This document shows positions 52,130-61,151 of a stretch of 64,000 nt of DNA, piece after piece; the stretch's first letter is position 1, and each line of letters begins with the position of its first letter. The translations under genes and the position numbers were made by a program. The notes under the pieces were generated by a model, which ran no database searches, had not been told where the DNA came from, and saw nothing but the letters and a program-made list of their open reading frames with translations. Origin of the DNA: Bradyrhizobiaceae bacterium (lineage in GTDB: Bacteria > Pseudomonadota > Alphaproteobacteria > Rhizobiales > Xanthobacteraceae); assembly GCA_020544565.1 (NCBI GenBank), contig CP078014.1:3970016-4034015 (forward strand). Reading direction: 5' to 3'.

Positions 52130-52858
52130 ATGATTCGAAAGCCCTCTCCAGTTCCATCTGTTGCCATGAAGGCTGCGCGCTCCGTCGCTGCGCCGAGCTT
52201 CCGCCGTGAGCGGGCGCTGCTGAAGCAGGGCGTGTGGCCGGTGGCGGGCTGCGACGAGGCCGGGCGCGGTCCGGTAGCGGGGCCGGTGGTGGCCGCCGCC
52301 GTCATCCTCGATCCGAAGCGGATCCCCAAGGGCATCGACGATTCCAAACGAATGACCCGGGACCGGCGCGAGGAGCTGTTCGAGGAAATCTGCGCCACCG
52401 CGCTGGTGGCAGTGGCGGCGGCGCCGCCGTCGCGAATCGAGCGCGACAACATCCTGCGCGCCTCGCTGTGGGCGCTGGCGCGCGCCGTCCGGGCGCTGCC
52501 GGAAGCGCCCCGGCATGTGTTCGTCGATGGCCGCGATCCCATCGACGCCGCCTGCGCCTGCGAGGCGGTGATCGGCGGCGATGGCGCGATCCTGTCGGTC
52601 GCCGCCGCCTCCATCGTCGCCAAGGTCGCGCGCGACCGGTTGATGTGCGCGCTCGCCCGCGAGCATCCTGGCTACGGCTTCGATACGCATATGGGTTACG
52701 GCGTGCCGGCTCATCTCGATGCGCTCGACCGGCTGGGGCCGACGGTCCATCACCGCCGTCTGTTCGCGCCGGTCGCGGCCGCCTGGCGCAAGCACGGCAG
52801 GGCGGAGGACGAAGACCGCGCCGATGTGACGCCGCAGCCCGTCGCCGCGCTGGCGTAA
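52130..52858 (+). CDS. rnhB: Ribonuclease HII
   Basis: 242 aa from ATG 52130; an ATG at 52166 is a reasonable alternative. The catalytic residues are in [20 protein letters not shown] (Asp-Glu) and [19 protein letters not shown], with a second Asp in [16 protein letters not shown] and the family motif [19 protein letters not shown]. It removes ribonucleotides from DNA:RNA hybrids. In many Rhizobiales rnhB directly neighbours ccrM; here three genes lie between them. Confidence 0.94.
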   Translation: MIRKPSPVPSVAMKAARSVAAPSFRRERALLKQGVWPVAGCDEAGRGPVAGPVVAAAVILDPKRIPKGIDDSKRMTRDRREELFEEICATALVAVAAAPPSRIERDNILRASLWALARAVRALPEAPRHVFVDGRDPIDAACACEAVIGGDGAILSVAAASIVAKVARDRLMCALAREHPGYGFDTHMGYGVPAHLDALDRLGPTVHHRRLFAPVAAAWRKHGRAEDEDRADVTPQPVAALA

Positions 52859-52930
52859 GCGCCTTGGTTGCCTGATCGCGCCCCGCGCTTTATCACTGAC
52901 CATCCCTCGCGCGGCCGGTTCAGGCGTTCC

Positions 52931-54436
52931 ATGCGTTTCACATCCCTGATCGTCGAACTGATCCGCGCCCGTCCCCGGCTGATCTTCCGGCTGGCAGTGC
53001 TGGGGCAGGCGGTGCTGTGGCTGCTGCTGCCGGTCCTGCTCTACAGCAGCCCGCCCGGCGACGTGGCGATGGTGCTCGCCGTCGGCCGCGAATATCAGGT
53101 CGGCACCCATCTCGGCCCGCCGCTGGCGTTCTGGCTCGCCGATGTCGCCTTCCGTCTCGCCGGCCATCACATCGTCGGCGTCTATCTGCTGGCGCAGGTC
53201 TGCTTCGTGGTCACGTTCTGGGCGCTGTTCCGGCTTGGCCGCGCCATCGTCGGCGGGCCGCAGGCAGTGCTCGCGGTGCTGCTCACCGCCACCATCACCG
53301 CGTTCTCGTTCCCGGGCGTGGCGTTCGGACCGTCGGTGCTGGCCCGGCCGCTGTGGGCGCTGGTGCTGCTGCATGCCTGGCGGATCGTCGGGCAGGGGCG
53401 GCGTCAGGCCTGGTTTGCGCTGCCGGTGGCGGCCGGGCTGCTGCTGCTCACCACCCCGGCGGCGATCCCGCTGCTGGCGCTGCTCGTGGTGTTCATGGCG
53501 GCCACCGCCAAGGGCCGCCGCGCGCTGGCGTCGAGCGATCCGCTCTATGCGCTGGTGGTGGTCGCGGTGGTGGTATTGCCCTATGCCGTCTGGTGGCTGC
53601 GCGCCGATGCGGCGGCGCTGCCCGCGCTCCCGGCGCTGGCCGATGCCACGGGCTGGCTGCTGCGCTGGGGCTGGCTTCTCGCCGGACTGGCGTTCGCGCT
53701 GACGGGCATGGCCCTGCTCGCGATCGTCAATGCCCGCGCGCTTGACCGCAACGCCGATGAGGCGCCGCTGATCCTGCGCCCGCCGCTCGATCCGTTCGCG
53801 CGCGCTTTTGTCTTTGTCTTCGCGCTGGCGCCGCCGCTCCTGCTCGGCCTGATCGCGGCGCTGCTCGACCGCGACGAGGTGATCGGCGGCGACGGTGTCG
53901 CGCTGCTGCTGGTGGGGCTCGCGGTGGTGGTCGCCGCCGGCGATGTCATCGCGCTGCGCCGGCAGCAGGTGCTGCGCTCGGCGTGGCTGCTGATCATGGC
54001 CGCGCCCGCGGCGGTGGTGCTCGGTCTCGCCTTGATCCAGCCATGGACCGGCCGCGCCGAGGTGCCGACCGCGCTGCCCGCGCGCGAGATCGGGTCGTTT
54101 TTCGGTGAGAGTTTCCAGCGGCGCACCGGCCAGCCGCTGCAGGCGGTGGCGGGTGATCCGCAGATCGCGCTGCTGATCGGCTATGCCGCGCCGTCGCGGC
54201 CCCATGTCCTGCTGGACGCGACGCCGCAACTGACGCCATGGCTTTCTTTTGCGCGCTTCAATCAGACCGGCGGCGTGGTGGTGTGGCGCGCCGCCGACAC
54301 CGCGGGCACGCCGCCCGACGCTATCGCGAAACGGTTTCCCGGCCTCGTGCCGGAAGTGCCGCGGGTGTTCGAGCGCATGATCCGCGGCCAGCAGCCGCCG
54401 TTGCGGATCGGCTGGGCCATCGTGCGGCCGCAGTGA
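52931..54436 (+). CDS. Membrane glycosyltransferase-like protein (ArnT/PMT type)
   Basis: 501 aa from ATG 52931 (MRFTSLIVELIRARPRLIFR). About ten hydrophobic segments are visible, with a periplasmic loop after the first helix (SSPPGDVAMVLAVGREYQVG) in the position of the DxE-type catalytic loop of GT-C enzymes, though the usual acidic pair is reduced to a single Asp. The C-terminal soluble part is short. It probably transfers a polyprenyl-linked sugar in the envelope. It abuts the convergent MFS gene with no spacer. Confidence 0.75.
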   Translation: MRFTSLIVELIRARPRLIFRLAVLGQAVLWLLLPVLLYSSPPGDVAMVLAVGREYQVGTHLGPPLAFWLADVAFRLAGHHIVGVYLLAQVCFVVTFWALFRLGRAIVGGPQAVLAVLLTATITAFSFPGVAFGPSVLARPLWALVLLHAWRIVGQGRRQAWFALPVAAGLLLLTTPAAIPLLALLVVFMAATAKGRRALASSDPLYALVVVAVVVLPYAVWWLRADAAALPALPALADATGWLLRWGWLLAGLAFALTGMALLAIVNARALDRNADEAPLILRPPLDPFARAFVFVFALAPPLLLGLIAALLDRDEVIGGDGVALLLVGLAVVVAAGDVIALRRQQVLRSAWLLIMAAPAAVVLGLALIQPWTGRAEVPTALPAREIGSFFGESFQRRTGQPLQAVAGDPQIALLIGYAAPSRPHVLLDATPQLTPWLSFARFNQTGGVVVWRAADTAGTPPDAIAKRFPGLVPEVPRVFERMIRGQQPPLRIGWAIVRPQ

Positions 54437-55645
54437 TTACGCCTGCGCCCGCCGCTGTGTGAACGCGGCGGCGGCTAGCCCCGCCAGCGCGAGAGCGACC
54501 GCAGGGAACACCACGGCGTTGACGGTCCCCCAGCCGTAATGCGCCAGCAACTGGCCTGACGAGAACGAGCCGATCGCGACCAGGCCGAACACGATGAAAT
54601 CGTTGAAAGCCTGCACCTTCTTGCCTTCCTGCGGGCGATGGGTTTCCACGATCAGGGCGGAGGCGCCGACGAACGCGAAATTCCAGCCGACGCCGACGAT
54701 GATCAGGACGGCCCAGAAATGCCCCGCGCTGATGCCCGACAGGCCGATCACCGCCGCGGCCGCTTCGAGCACGAGCCCGACGGCGGCGATCCGCATCGCG
54801 CCGAAGCGCGCCATCAGCGAGCCGGTGAAAAAACTCGGTCCGTACATGCCCACGATGTGCCACTGAATGCCGAAATTGGAATCGGTCAGCGACAGGCCGC
54901 AGAATTTCATCGCCAGCGGCGCCGAGGTCATCAGCAGGTTCATCATGGTGTAGCCCACCGCGCCGCACAGCGCGGCGGCGATGAAACGCGGCTGTCGGAT
55001 GATCTCCGTCAGCTTGCGGCCGCCGCCGAGATTGGCGGGCGGCGGCTTCGGCGCGTGGATGCCGGCCAGCACCGCCATCGCCACCAGCGCTACCACCGCC
55101 TGCACCAGGAAGCTCGCCGCGAACAGATAGGGCGGCCAGATGTCCATGGTCCATTCCACGAGCTGCGGCCCGAGCAGACCCGCAAACACGCCGCCGGCCA
55201 TCACCCATGAGATCGCCTTCGGCCGGTAGGCGGCGCTCGCGCCGTCGGTCGCGGCGAAGCGATACGACTGCGCCACCGCGCCGTAGAGCCCGCCGAGAAA
55301 CGTCGCGACGCAGAACAGGGTGAACGAGCCGATGAGGATGGCATAGGCCGCGACCACGCCGCACACCGCGCCGCAGCCGGTGCCGGCGATGAAGGCCACG
55401 CGGCGGCCGAAAGCCTGGGCGAGCAGGCCCGTCGGCAGCGTGCCGGCGGCGAGGCCGAGCACGTAGACCGAGAGTGGCAGGGTGGCGAGCGAGATATCGG
55501 GCGCGAGCTGCGCGCCGACGATCGAGCCGGTGGCGAAAATCACCGCAGCGTTGGCGCCGGTCAGCGCCTGCGCGGCGGCCAGCCGGCGCACGTTCGCCCG
55601 CGCCAGGGTATCGTCGATGATCAGATCCGGAATATGCATGTTCAT
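54437..55645 (-). CDS. MFS transporter
   Basis: 402 aa from ATG 55645 (MNMHIPDLIIDDTLARANVR); ATG 55639 is an alternative. Twelve hydrophobic segments are visible, with MFS-type loops (GLAAGTLPTGLLAQAFGRRV in the 2-3 loop) and a Trp/Phe-rich second half (GVGWNFAFVGASALIVETHR). The substrate cannot be deduced. Its stop codon abuts that of the glycosyltransferase gene, with no room for a terminator. Confidence 0.88.
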   Translation of the reverse strand: MNMHIPDLIIDDTLARANVRRLAAAQALTGANAAVIFATGSIVGAQLAPDISLATLPLSVYVLGLAAGTLPTGLLAQAFGRRVAFIAGTGCGAVCGVVAAYAILIGSFTLFCVATFLGGLYGAVAQSYRFAATDGASAAYRPKAISWVMAGGVFAGLLGPQLVEWTMDIWPPYLFAASFLVQAVVALVAMAVLAGIHAPKPPPANLGGGRKLTEIIRQPRFIAAALCGAVGYTMMNLLMTSAPLAMKFCGLSLTDSNFGIQWHIVGMYGPSFFTGSLMARFGAMRIAAVGLVLEAAAAVIGLSGISAGHFWAVLIIVGVGWNFAFVGASALIVETHRPQEGKKVQAFNDFIVFGLVAIGSFSSGQLLAHYGWGTVNAVVFPAVALALAGLAAAAFTQRRAQA

Positions 55646-55771
55646 GAGCGACGCCCTGCATGGCTGCAGGGGGCGCAACCGCGCTGCTTATGGCCCGATC
55701 CGTGCGCGGGCGCTACATGGACCGGCGCATGGGGGCTTGCCGTTCTGCGAATGGCGCGCGGCTTGCGGTCG

Positions 55772-56572
55772 TCAGCCCTGAAGCGCCTTGCGCACCGCGC
55801 GCAGGTCCTGCCAGACGAGGCGCTTGTAGATCGGCTGGCGCAGCAGATAGGCCGGATGGAACGTGGCCATGGCTTTGATCCTGCGCGTGCCGGTGTCGTA
55901 GTCGAACCAGCGTCCGCGCGTTTTCATGATGCCGTCCTTGAGGTCGAGGATCGCCTGCGACGACGGCTTGCCGAGACAGACGATGACATCGGGATCGACC
56001 AGTTGAATCTGCCGGCGGATGAACGGCAGGCAGATCTGGGTTTCATGCGGCGAGGGGTCGCGATTGCCCGGCGGTCGCCATGGAATGATGTTGGCGATAT
56101 AGGCGCTGGTGCGGTCGAGGCCGATCGCCGCCATCATCAGGTCGAGCAGCTTGCCGGAGCGGCCGACGAAGGGCAGCCCGGCAAGGTCCTCGTCGCGCCC
56201 CGGAGCCTCGCCGATGAACATGATGTTCGCCTGCGGATTGCCGTCGGCGAACACCAGCCGCGTCGCGGTCGATTTCAGTGCGCAGCCGTCGAAGCGGTCC
56301 AGCAGGCCGCGCAACTCCTCCAGCGTCGCCGCCTGCGGCGCGAGATCGCGGGCCGACTGGATCGCGGCGTCGGGGACCGGGGCGGGATCGACGGGCGGAG
56401 GCGGCGGGGCAAGGTTCGCAGTGCGGAACAGTGTCGGCCGCGCGGTCGGCTGTATCTCGGCTGCCGGCTCCTCCGACAGGCGATCGACGGGGGTGTCCGA
56501 CAAGGCGCAATCCACCCCCGCTTCCAGATAGAAGGCGAGAAGGTCGCGCGCGGTGGGCATCGGCTCGGGCAT
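55772..56572 (-). CDS. Uracil-DNA glycosylase, family 4-like
   Basis: 266 aa from ATG 56572 ([19 protein letters not shown]). Motif [21 protein letters not shown], the [18 protein letters not shown] loop, and motif [21 protein letters not shown] are those of the UDG superfamily. The CxxC usually found ahead of motif A is only [10 protein letters not shown] here, so the [4Fe-4S] cluster of classic family 4 may be absent; three other Cys remain. It excises uracil from DNA. The N-terminal ~90 residues are Pro-rich and poorly conserved. Confidence 0.88.
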   Translation of the reverse strand: MPEPMPTARDLLAFYLEAGVDCALSDTPVDRLSEEPAAEIQPTARPTLFRTANLAPPPPPVDPAPVPDAAIQSARDLAPQAATLEELRGLLDRFDGCALKSTATRLVFADGNPQANIMFIGEAPGRDEDLAGLPFVGRSGKLLDLMMAAIGLDRTSAYIANIIPWRPPGNRDPSPHETQICLPFIRRQIQLVDPDVIVCLGKPSSQAILDLKDGIMKTRGRWFDYDTGTRRIKAMATFHPAYLLRQPIYKRLVWQDLRAVRKALQG

Positions 56573-56690
56573 GATCACGGCCGACACTCTAGGCCGGATC
56601 GCGTGGCAACGAAACGGGGTTGTTCTTGCGCCAAAAATCGGGAACAACCATGCTTAGAAGTATTCTGAAAACCCATGTCGAGAACGCATC

Positions 56691-58352
56691 ATGAGCACCG
56701 ACGAACTGCCGCCGCGCGATTCCATGGAATTCGATGTCGTGATCGTCGGCGCCGGGCCATCGGGCCTCAGCGCGGCGATCCGGCTGAAGCAGATCAACCC
56801 CGACCTGTCCGTGGTCGTGGTCGAGAAGGGCTCGGAGGTCGGTGCGCACATCCTGTCCGGCGCGGTGGTCGATCCGGTGTCGCTCGACAAGCTTATTCCT
56901 GACTGGCGCGACGACGCCGACTGTCCGCTGACGACGCAGGTGAAGGACGACCAGTTCTTCTGGATGACGTCGAGCGCCGCGATCCGTCTGCCGAACATCC
57001 TGATGCCGCCGCTGATGAACAATCATCACTGCTACGTCGGCTCGCTCGGCGATGTGTGCCGCTGGCTCGCGCCGCGCGCCGAGGCTCTCGGCGTTGAAAT
57101 CTACCCGGGCTTCGCGGCGGTGGAGATGCTGTACGGCGAGGACGGCGAGGTGCGCGGTGTCGCCACCGGCGACATGGGCGTGGCGCGCGACGGCTCGCAC
57201 AAGCCGTCCTACACCCGCGGCATGGAACTGCTCGGCAAGTACACGCTATTGGCCGAGGGCGCGCGCGGCTCGCTCGCCAAGCAGGTGATCGCCAGATTCG
57301 GCCTCGACAAGAACAGCGACGTGCCGAAGTTCGGCATCGGCCTCAAGGAAGTGTGGCAGATCGATCCGGCCAAGCACAAAAAAGGCCTGATCCAGCATTC
57401 GTTCGGCTGGCCGCTCGGCAATTCCGTCGGCGGCGGTTCGTTCCTGTATCACTACGGCGAGAATCTCGTGGCGGTCGGTTTCGTGGTGCATCTGAATTAC
57501 GCCGATCCGTATCTGTCGCCGTTCGAAGAATTCCAGCGCTTCAAGACCCATCCCAAGGTGCGCGACCTGTTCGAGGGCGCCAAGCGCATCGGCTATGGCG
57601 CGCGCGCGATTACCGAGGGCGGCTACCAGTCGGTGCCGCGCCTGTCGTTCAAGGGCGGGGCGCTGATCGGCTGCGCCGCAGGCTTCGTCAACGTGCCGCG
57701 CATCAAGGGCGTGCACAACGCCATGGGCAGCGGCATGCTGGCGGCCGAGCACGTCGCCGCCGCGCTCTGCGCCGGCCGCGGCAACGATGAACTCGTCAGC
57801 TACGAGACCGCCTGGCGCGGCTCGGCGGTGGGCAAGGACCTGTTCCGGGTACGCAACGTCAAGCCGTTGTGGTCGAAATTCGGCACCGTGATCGGCGTCG
57901 GCCTCGGCGGCCTCGACATGTGGACCAACACGCTGTTCGGCTTCTCGCTGTTCGGCACGCTGTCCCACGGCAAGACCGACGCCAAGGCGCTCGATCCGGC
58001 CCGCAATCATGCGCCGCGCCCGGCGCCGAAGGCGGACGGCAAGCTGACCTTCGACCGGCTGTCGTCGGTGTTCCTGTCCAACACCAACCACGAGGAGGAT
58101 CAGCCGATCCATCTCAAGGTGGCGGACATGAACCTGCAGAAGACCTCCGAGCACGATGTGTTCGCGGGCCCGTCGAACCGCTATTGCCCGGCGGGGGTCT
58201 ACGAGTGGGTGGAGGACAGCTCCGGCCCGCGCTACCAGATCAACGCGCAGAACTGCGTCCACTGCAAGACCTGCGACGCCAAGGATCCCAACGGCAACAT
58301 CACCTGGGTTCCGCCGGAAGGGGGCGGCGGCCCGAACTATCAGTCGATGTAA
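56691..58352 (+). CDS. Electron transfer flavoprotein-ubiquinone oxidoreductase
   Basis: 553 aa. FAD motif VVIVGAGPSGLSAAIRLKQI (GAGPSG ends at residue 25), the quinone-binding helical segment around FAEEF-like FEEFQRFKTHPKVRDLFEGA, and C-terminal [4Fe-4S] ligands C499, C522, C525, C528 (QNCVHCKTCDAKDPNGNITW). It passes electrons from reduced ETF (from fatty acid and amino acid dehydrogenation) to ubiquinone at the inner membrane. No etfAB genes are in the window. Confidence 0.96.
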   Translation: MSTDELPPRDSMEFDVVIVGAGPSGLSAAIRLKQINPDLSVVVVEKGSEVGAHILSGAVVDPVSLDKLIPDWRDDADCPLTTQVKDDQFFWMTSSAAIRLPNILMPPLMNNHHCYVGSLGDVCRWLAPRAEALGVEIYPGFAAVEMLYGEDGEVRGVATGDMGVARDGSHKPSYTRGMELLGKYTLLAEGARGSLAKQVIARFGLDKNSDVPKFGIGLKEVWQIDPAKHKKGLIQHSFGWPLGNSVGGGSFLYHYGENLVAVGFVVHLNYADPYLSPFEEFQRFKTHPKVRDLFEGAKRIGYGARAITEGGYQSVPRLSFKGGALIGCAAGFVNVPRIKGVHNAMGSGMLAAEHVAAALCAGRGNDELVSYETAWRGSAVGKDLFRVRNVKPLWSKFGTVIGVGLGGLDMWTNTLFGFSLFGTLSHGKTDAKALDPARNHAPRPAPKADGKLTFDRLSSVFLSNTNHEEDQPIHLKVADMNLQKTSEHDVFAGPSNRYCPAGVYEWVEDSSGPRYQINAQNCVHCKTCDAKDPNGNITWVPPEGGGGPNYQSM

Positions 58353-58510
58353 GCACGATTGCGCGAGTATGGCGCGCCGCCACGATTGCGCCATACTGGT
58401 GATCCGATCTCGCGCGTATAGATCCGAGCCGGCTCTCCTTGCGGATGGCGGTCAAAAGAGCCATTGTCCCGTGCCGCCGCCCTGACCGGGCCGCGCACCT
58501 GACCCTTCAT

Positions 58511-60325
58511 ATGGAGCCGGCGAGCGTGCTGCTTTCACTTCGCGTCAATCGCGCACTTTTCCGCAACCGCATGATCGTGGCTGCGCTCGCCGCCGCATCG
58601 GTGCTCGCCGCCGCTGGTCCGCTTCAGGCGCAGACCCGCACCGATCCCGGCGAGGAGGCGCGTCAGGCGGCGGCCTATCCCACCAGCCGCGATCTGCTCG
58701 GTCTCACCGGCGCGGGCAGCTATCTCGCGGCGCGCCACGCCAGCGTCGAGCGCGACGCGGCGGCGGCCTCGGCCTTCTACCGTGCCGCGCTGCGCGCCGA
58801 TCCGAAAAACGGCGAACTGCTCGATCGCGCCTTCATCGCCTCGGTGGCCGATGGCGACATGGACGAGGCGGTGAAACTGGCCGAGCGCATCCTCGCCGTC
58901 GACAAGAACAACCGCGTGGCGCGGCTCGTGGTCGGTGTCCGCGCGCTGCGGCAGAAGCAGTATACGTCCGCCCAGCAGCACATCGCCCAGTCGGTGCGCG
59001 GGCCGATCACCGATCTCGTCGCCACGCTGCTGTCGGCGTGGGCGGCCTATGGCGCGGGTCATCCCCAGCAGGCCGTGGCCACCATCGACAAGCTCGCCGG
59101 GCCGGAGTGGTATCCGATCTTCAAGGACCTGCACGCCGGCCTGATCCTCGAACTCGCCAACCGGCAGAAGGACGCGGGTGTTCGTTTCGAGCGTGCCTAC
59201 AAGCTCGACGATTCGGCGCTGCGCGTGAGCGACGCCTATGCCCGCTGGCTGTCGCGCAACAAGGGCGGCGCCGAGGCGGCCGCGATCTACGAGGCGTTCG
59301 ACAAGAAGCTCGCCCGCCATCCGCTGGTAGTGGAGGGCATTCGCGAGACCAAGGCCGGCCGAAAGCTCGCGCCGCTGGTGGAGACGCCGCAGCAGGGCGC
59401 GGCCGAAGCGCTCTACGGCATCGGCGCATCGCTGACGCGGCGCGGCGGCGAGGATCTCGCGCTGGTCTATCTCCAGCTCGCGCTCTATCTCAATCCGCAT
59501 CATTCGCTGGCGCTGCTCTCGCTCGCCGATCTCTACGAGACGCTGAAGAAGCCGGCGATGGCGATCAAGGTCTATGAGCGCGTGCCGCAGGCGTCGCCGC
59601 TGAAGCGCAACGCGCAGATCCAGCTCGCCACCGATCTCGACGCGGTGGACCGCACCGACGAGGCGATCAAGATCCTCAAGGGCGTGGTCACGGAGGACCC
59701 GAAGGACCTCGAAGCGATCATGGCGCTCGGCAATATCGAGCGCGCCCGCAAGAAATTCGCCGATTGCGGCGACACCTACAGCCGCGGCATCGACGTCGCC
59801 GACAAGCCGAACTGGGTGTTCCATTATTTCCGCGGCATCTGCTACGAGCGCTCCAAGCAGTGGGCCAAGGCCGAGGCCGATCTGAAGAAGGCGCTCGAGC
59901 TGCAGCCCGAGCAGCCGCATGTGCTCAACTATCTCGGCTATTCGTGGGTCGATCAGGGCATCAACCTCGACGAAGGCATGAAGATGATCCGCCGCGCCGT
60001 GGAGCAGCGGCCGGACGACGGCTACATCGTCGACTCGCTCGGCTGGGCCTATTACCGCATCGGGGACTATGAGAACGCGGTGAAGACGCTGGAGCGCGCC
60101 ATCGATCTCAAGCCGGAAGACCCGACCATCAACGACCATCTCGGCGATGCCTACTGGCGCGTCGGGCGCCTGCAGGAAGCCAGGTTCCAGTGGCAGCACG
60201 CGCGCGACCTCAAGCCCGAGGCCGAAGAGCTTCCGAAGATCGAGGCCAAGATTCGCGACGGTCTCCCGGACGATACGTCCAATGCTGCGGCCGCTGACAA
60301 GAAGAAGGACGACAAGGGCGGCTAG
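58511..60325 (+). CDS. Exported tetratricopeptide-repeat protein
   Basis: 604 aa from ATG 58511; an ATG at 58571 just before the signal helix is an alternative. The signal peptide MIVAALAAASVLAAAGPLQA is followed by an Ala-rich mature part with a dozen TPR-like helix pairs, clearest in the second half (AEADLKKALELQPEQPHVLN, YENAVKTLERAIDLKPEDPT, INDHLGDAYWRVGRLQEARF). It ends in a Lys/Asp-rich tail. It is probably a periplasmic scaffold. It is the last chromosomal-type gene before the element remnant. Confidence 0.9.
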   Translation: MEPASVLLSLRVNRALFRNRMIVAALAAASVLAAAGPLQAQTRTDPGEEARQAAAYPTSRDLLGLTGAGSYLAARHASVERDAAAASAFYRAALRADPKNGELLDRAFIASVADGDMDEAVKLAERILAVDKNNRVARLVVGVRALRQKQYTSAQQHIAQSVRGPITDLVATLLSAWAAYGAGHPQQAVATIDKLAGPEWYPIFKDLHAGLILELANRQKDAGVRFERAYKLDDSALRVSDAYARWLSRNKGGAEAAAIYEAFDKKLARHPLVVEGIRETKAGRKLAPLVETPQQGAAEALYGIGASLTRRGGEDLALVYLQLALYLNPHHSLALLSLADLYETLKKPAMAIKVYERVPQASPLKRNAQIQLATDLDAVDRTDEAIKILKGVVTEDPKDLEAIMALGNIERARKKFADCGDTYSRGIDVADKPNWVFHYFRGICYERSKQWAKAEADLKKALELQPEQPHVLNYLGYSWVDQGINLDEGMKMIRRAVEQRPDDGYIVDSLGWAYYRIGDYENAVKTLERAIDLKPEDPTINDHLGDAYWRVGRLQEARFQWQHARDLKPEAEELPKIEAKIRDGLPDDTSNAAAADKKKDDKGG

Positions 60326-61151
60326 GTGTCCGGTCTTGCAGTGTGGGGCAGGCAGTGACGCTGATCCCACATTTCGGGATTGAGCAAGTCGAGCACGATC
60401 TCGAAAGATGGAGCGGTTTGCGCTTCGCGATCGGTCCGGAATGATCCCGCGCAAACAAAAGGACAAACAGCGGGGTCTGATTCAGCGCAGTTGAATCAGG
60501 AAAAAGCTTGGTGCCCCTGGCCGGCAGTCACCTATTTCCTTAACTATCCGAATTTATGGCGATTTTAGTCACGGATTGCTGCCGATACCAGCAGAAATAC
60601 CAGCAAGCTGAGACGCGCGGTACTCGCTGGCAAAAAATAAGCCAGCAGGCTCCCCGGCAGCAGGCGCGCCCCATGCCGTTCTGGTCTCCACAAGCGCCAC
60701 GACCGGAATCGAACCCGGCTCCGACTCGAATCCCGATAGGATCGCCCAAACTTGATATCGCGAGGTCAAGGGAGCGCCTTGTCATGCGTAGTCTTTACAC
60801 TTTGCCCCACGATGCCGAGCGAGATACGTACCTCGTGTTGAACGACTTCGGGGCGAGTCGGTTGCGCCTGGCCAGACCAACACTGAAAGCGCCGGCAGCG
60901 ACCACTAACCCAATTGCCATGCATCGATCTAAATTGTCTACGATGCCAAACAAAGGGTCCCCTGATGCCGCCCCCAAGTCCAGAGTGCTGTAGCGTGCAA
61001 ATCGGATGGACGAGGAAGCGCGGCTCGCGGACGCTTGTATTGTCACCTAGTGCTTTTGACGTGAGAGGTTGCGCTGCATGCTGTGGAACAGGCCTGTGCT
61101 GCCAACTGCTCGAAGTTTGATATCGGGGACCTGCTCGCCGGAAATGGAAGG
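60326..61151. other. Left boundary of a degenerate mobile element: no intact gene
   Basis: The 826 bases following the TPR gene have lower G+C content and no complete gene. Direct repeats of ATACCAGCA (~60585-60607) and related CAGCAG words occur near 60590-60665. At ~60698-60723 the minus strand contains GCCGGGTTCGATTCCGGT, which can fold as a tRNA T-arm, but the flanking bases do not form a tRNA. The small element-gene fragment at 60784 lies inside this stretch. The region may include an attachment site or the outer end of the element. Confidence 0.45.
60784..60890 (+). pseudogene. Fragment of a small conjugative-element gene (YLVLNDFG type)
   Basis: From ATG 60784 the frame reads MRSLYTLPHDAERDTYLVLN-DFG and then degenerates. 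Two other frames continue the expected GRxGxAW (RVGCAW) and acidic sequence for a few residues, so at least one frameshift lies near 60850. The start resembles short hypothetical proteins recurrent in rhizobial integrative elements (YLVLDDFGRLGRAW). This is recognition from memory of that family; the function is unknown. Confidence 0.45.

Noticed and set aside
52109-54229. 706-codon open frame on the minus strand
   Set aside because: Antisense to rnhB and the glycosyltransferase; extremely Arg/Gln-rich with no family motif.
60690-60735. tRNA gene suggested by GGGTTCGATTCC on the minus strand
   Set aside because: Only the T-arm can fold; no acceptor stem, anticodon arm or D-arm fits around it and the distance to the nearest CCA is too long.
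60556-60993. 145-codon plus-strand frame taken as one gene
   Set aside because: Only the part from 60784 resembles a known element gene, and it loses similarity after ~25 residues; the rest is Pro/Arg-rich noise.
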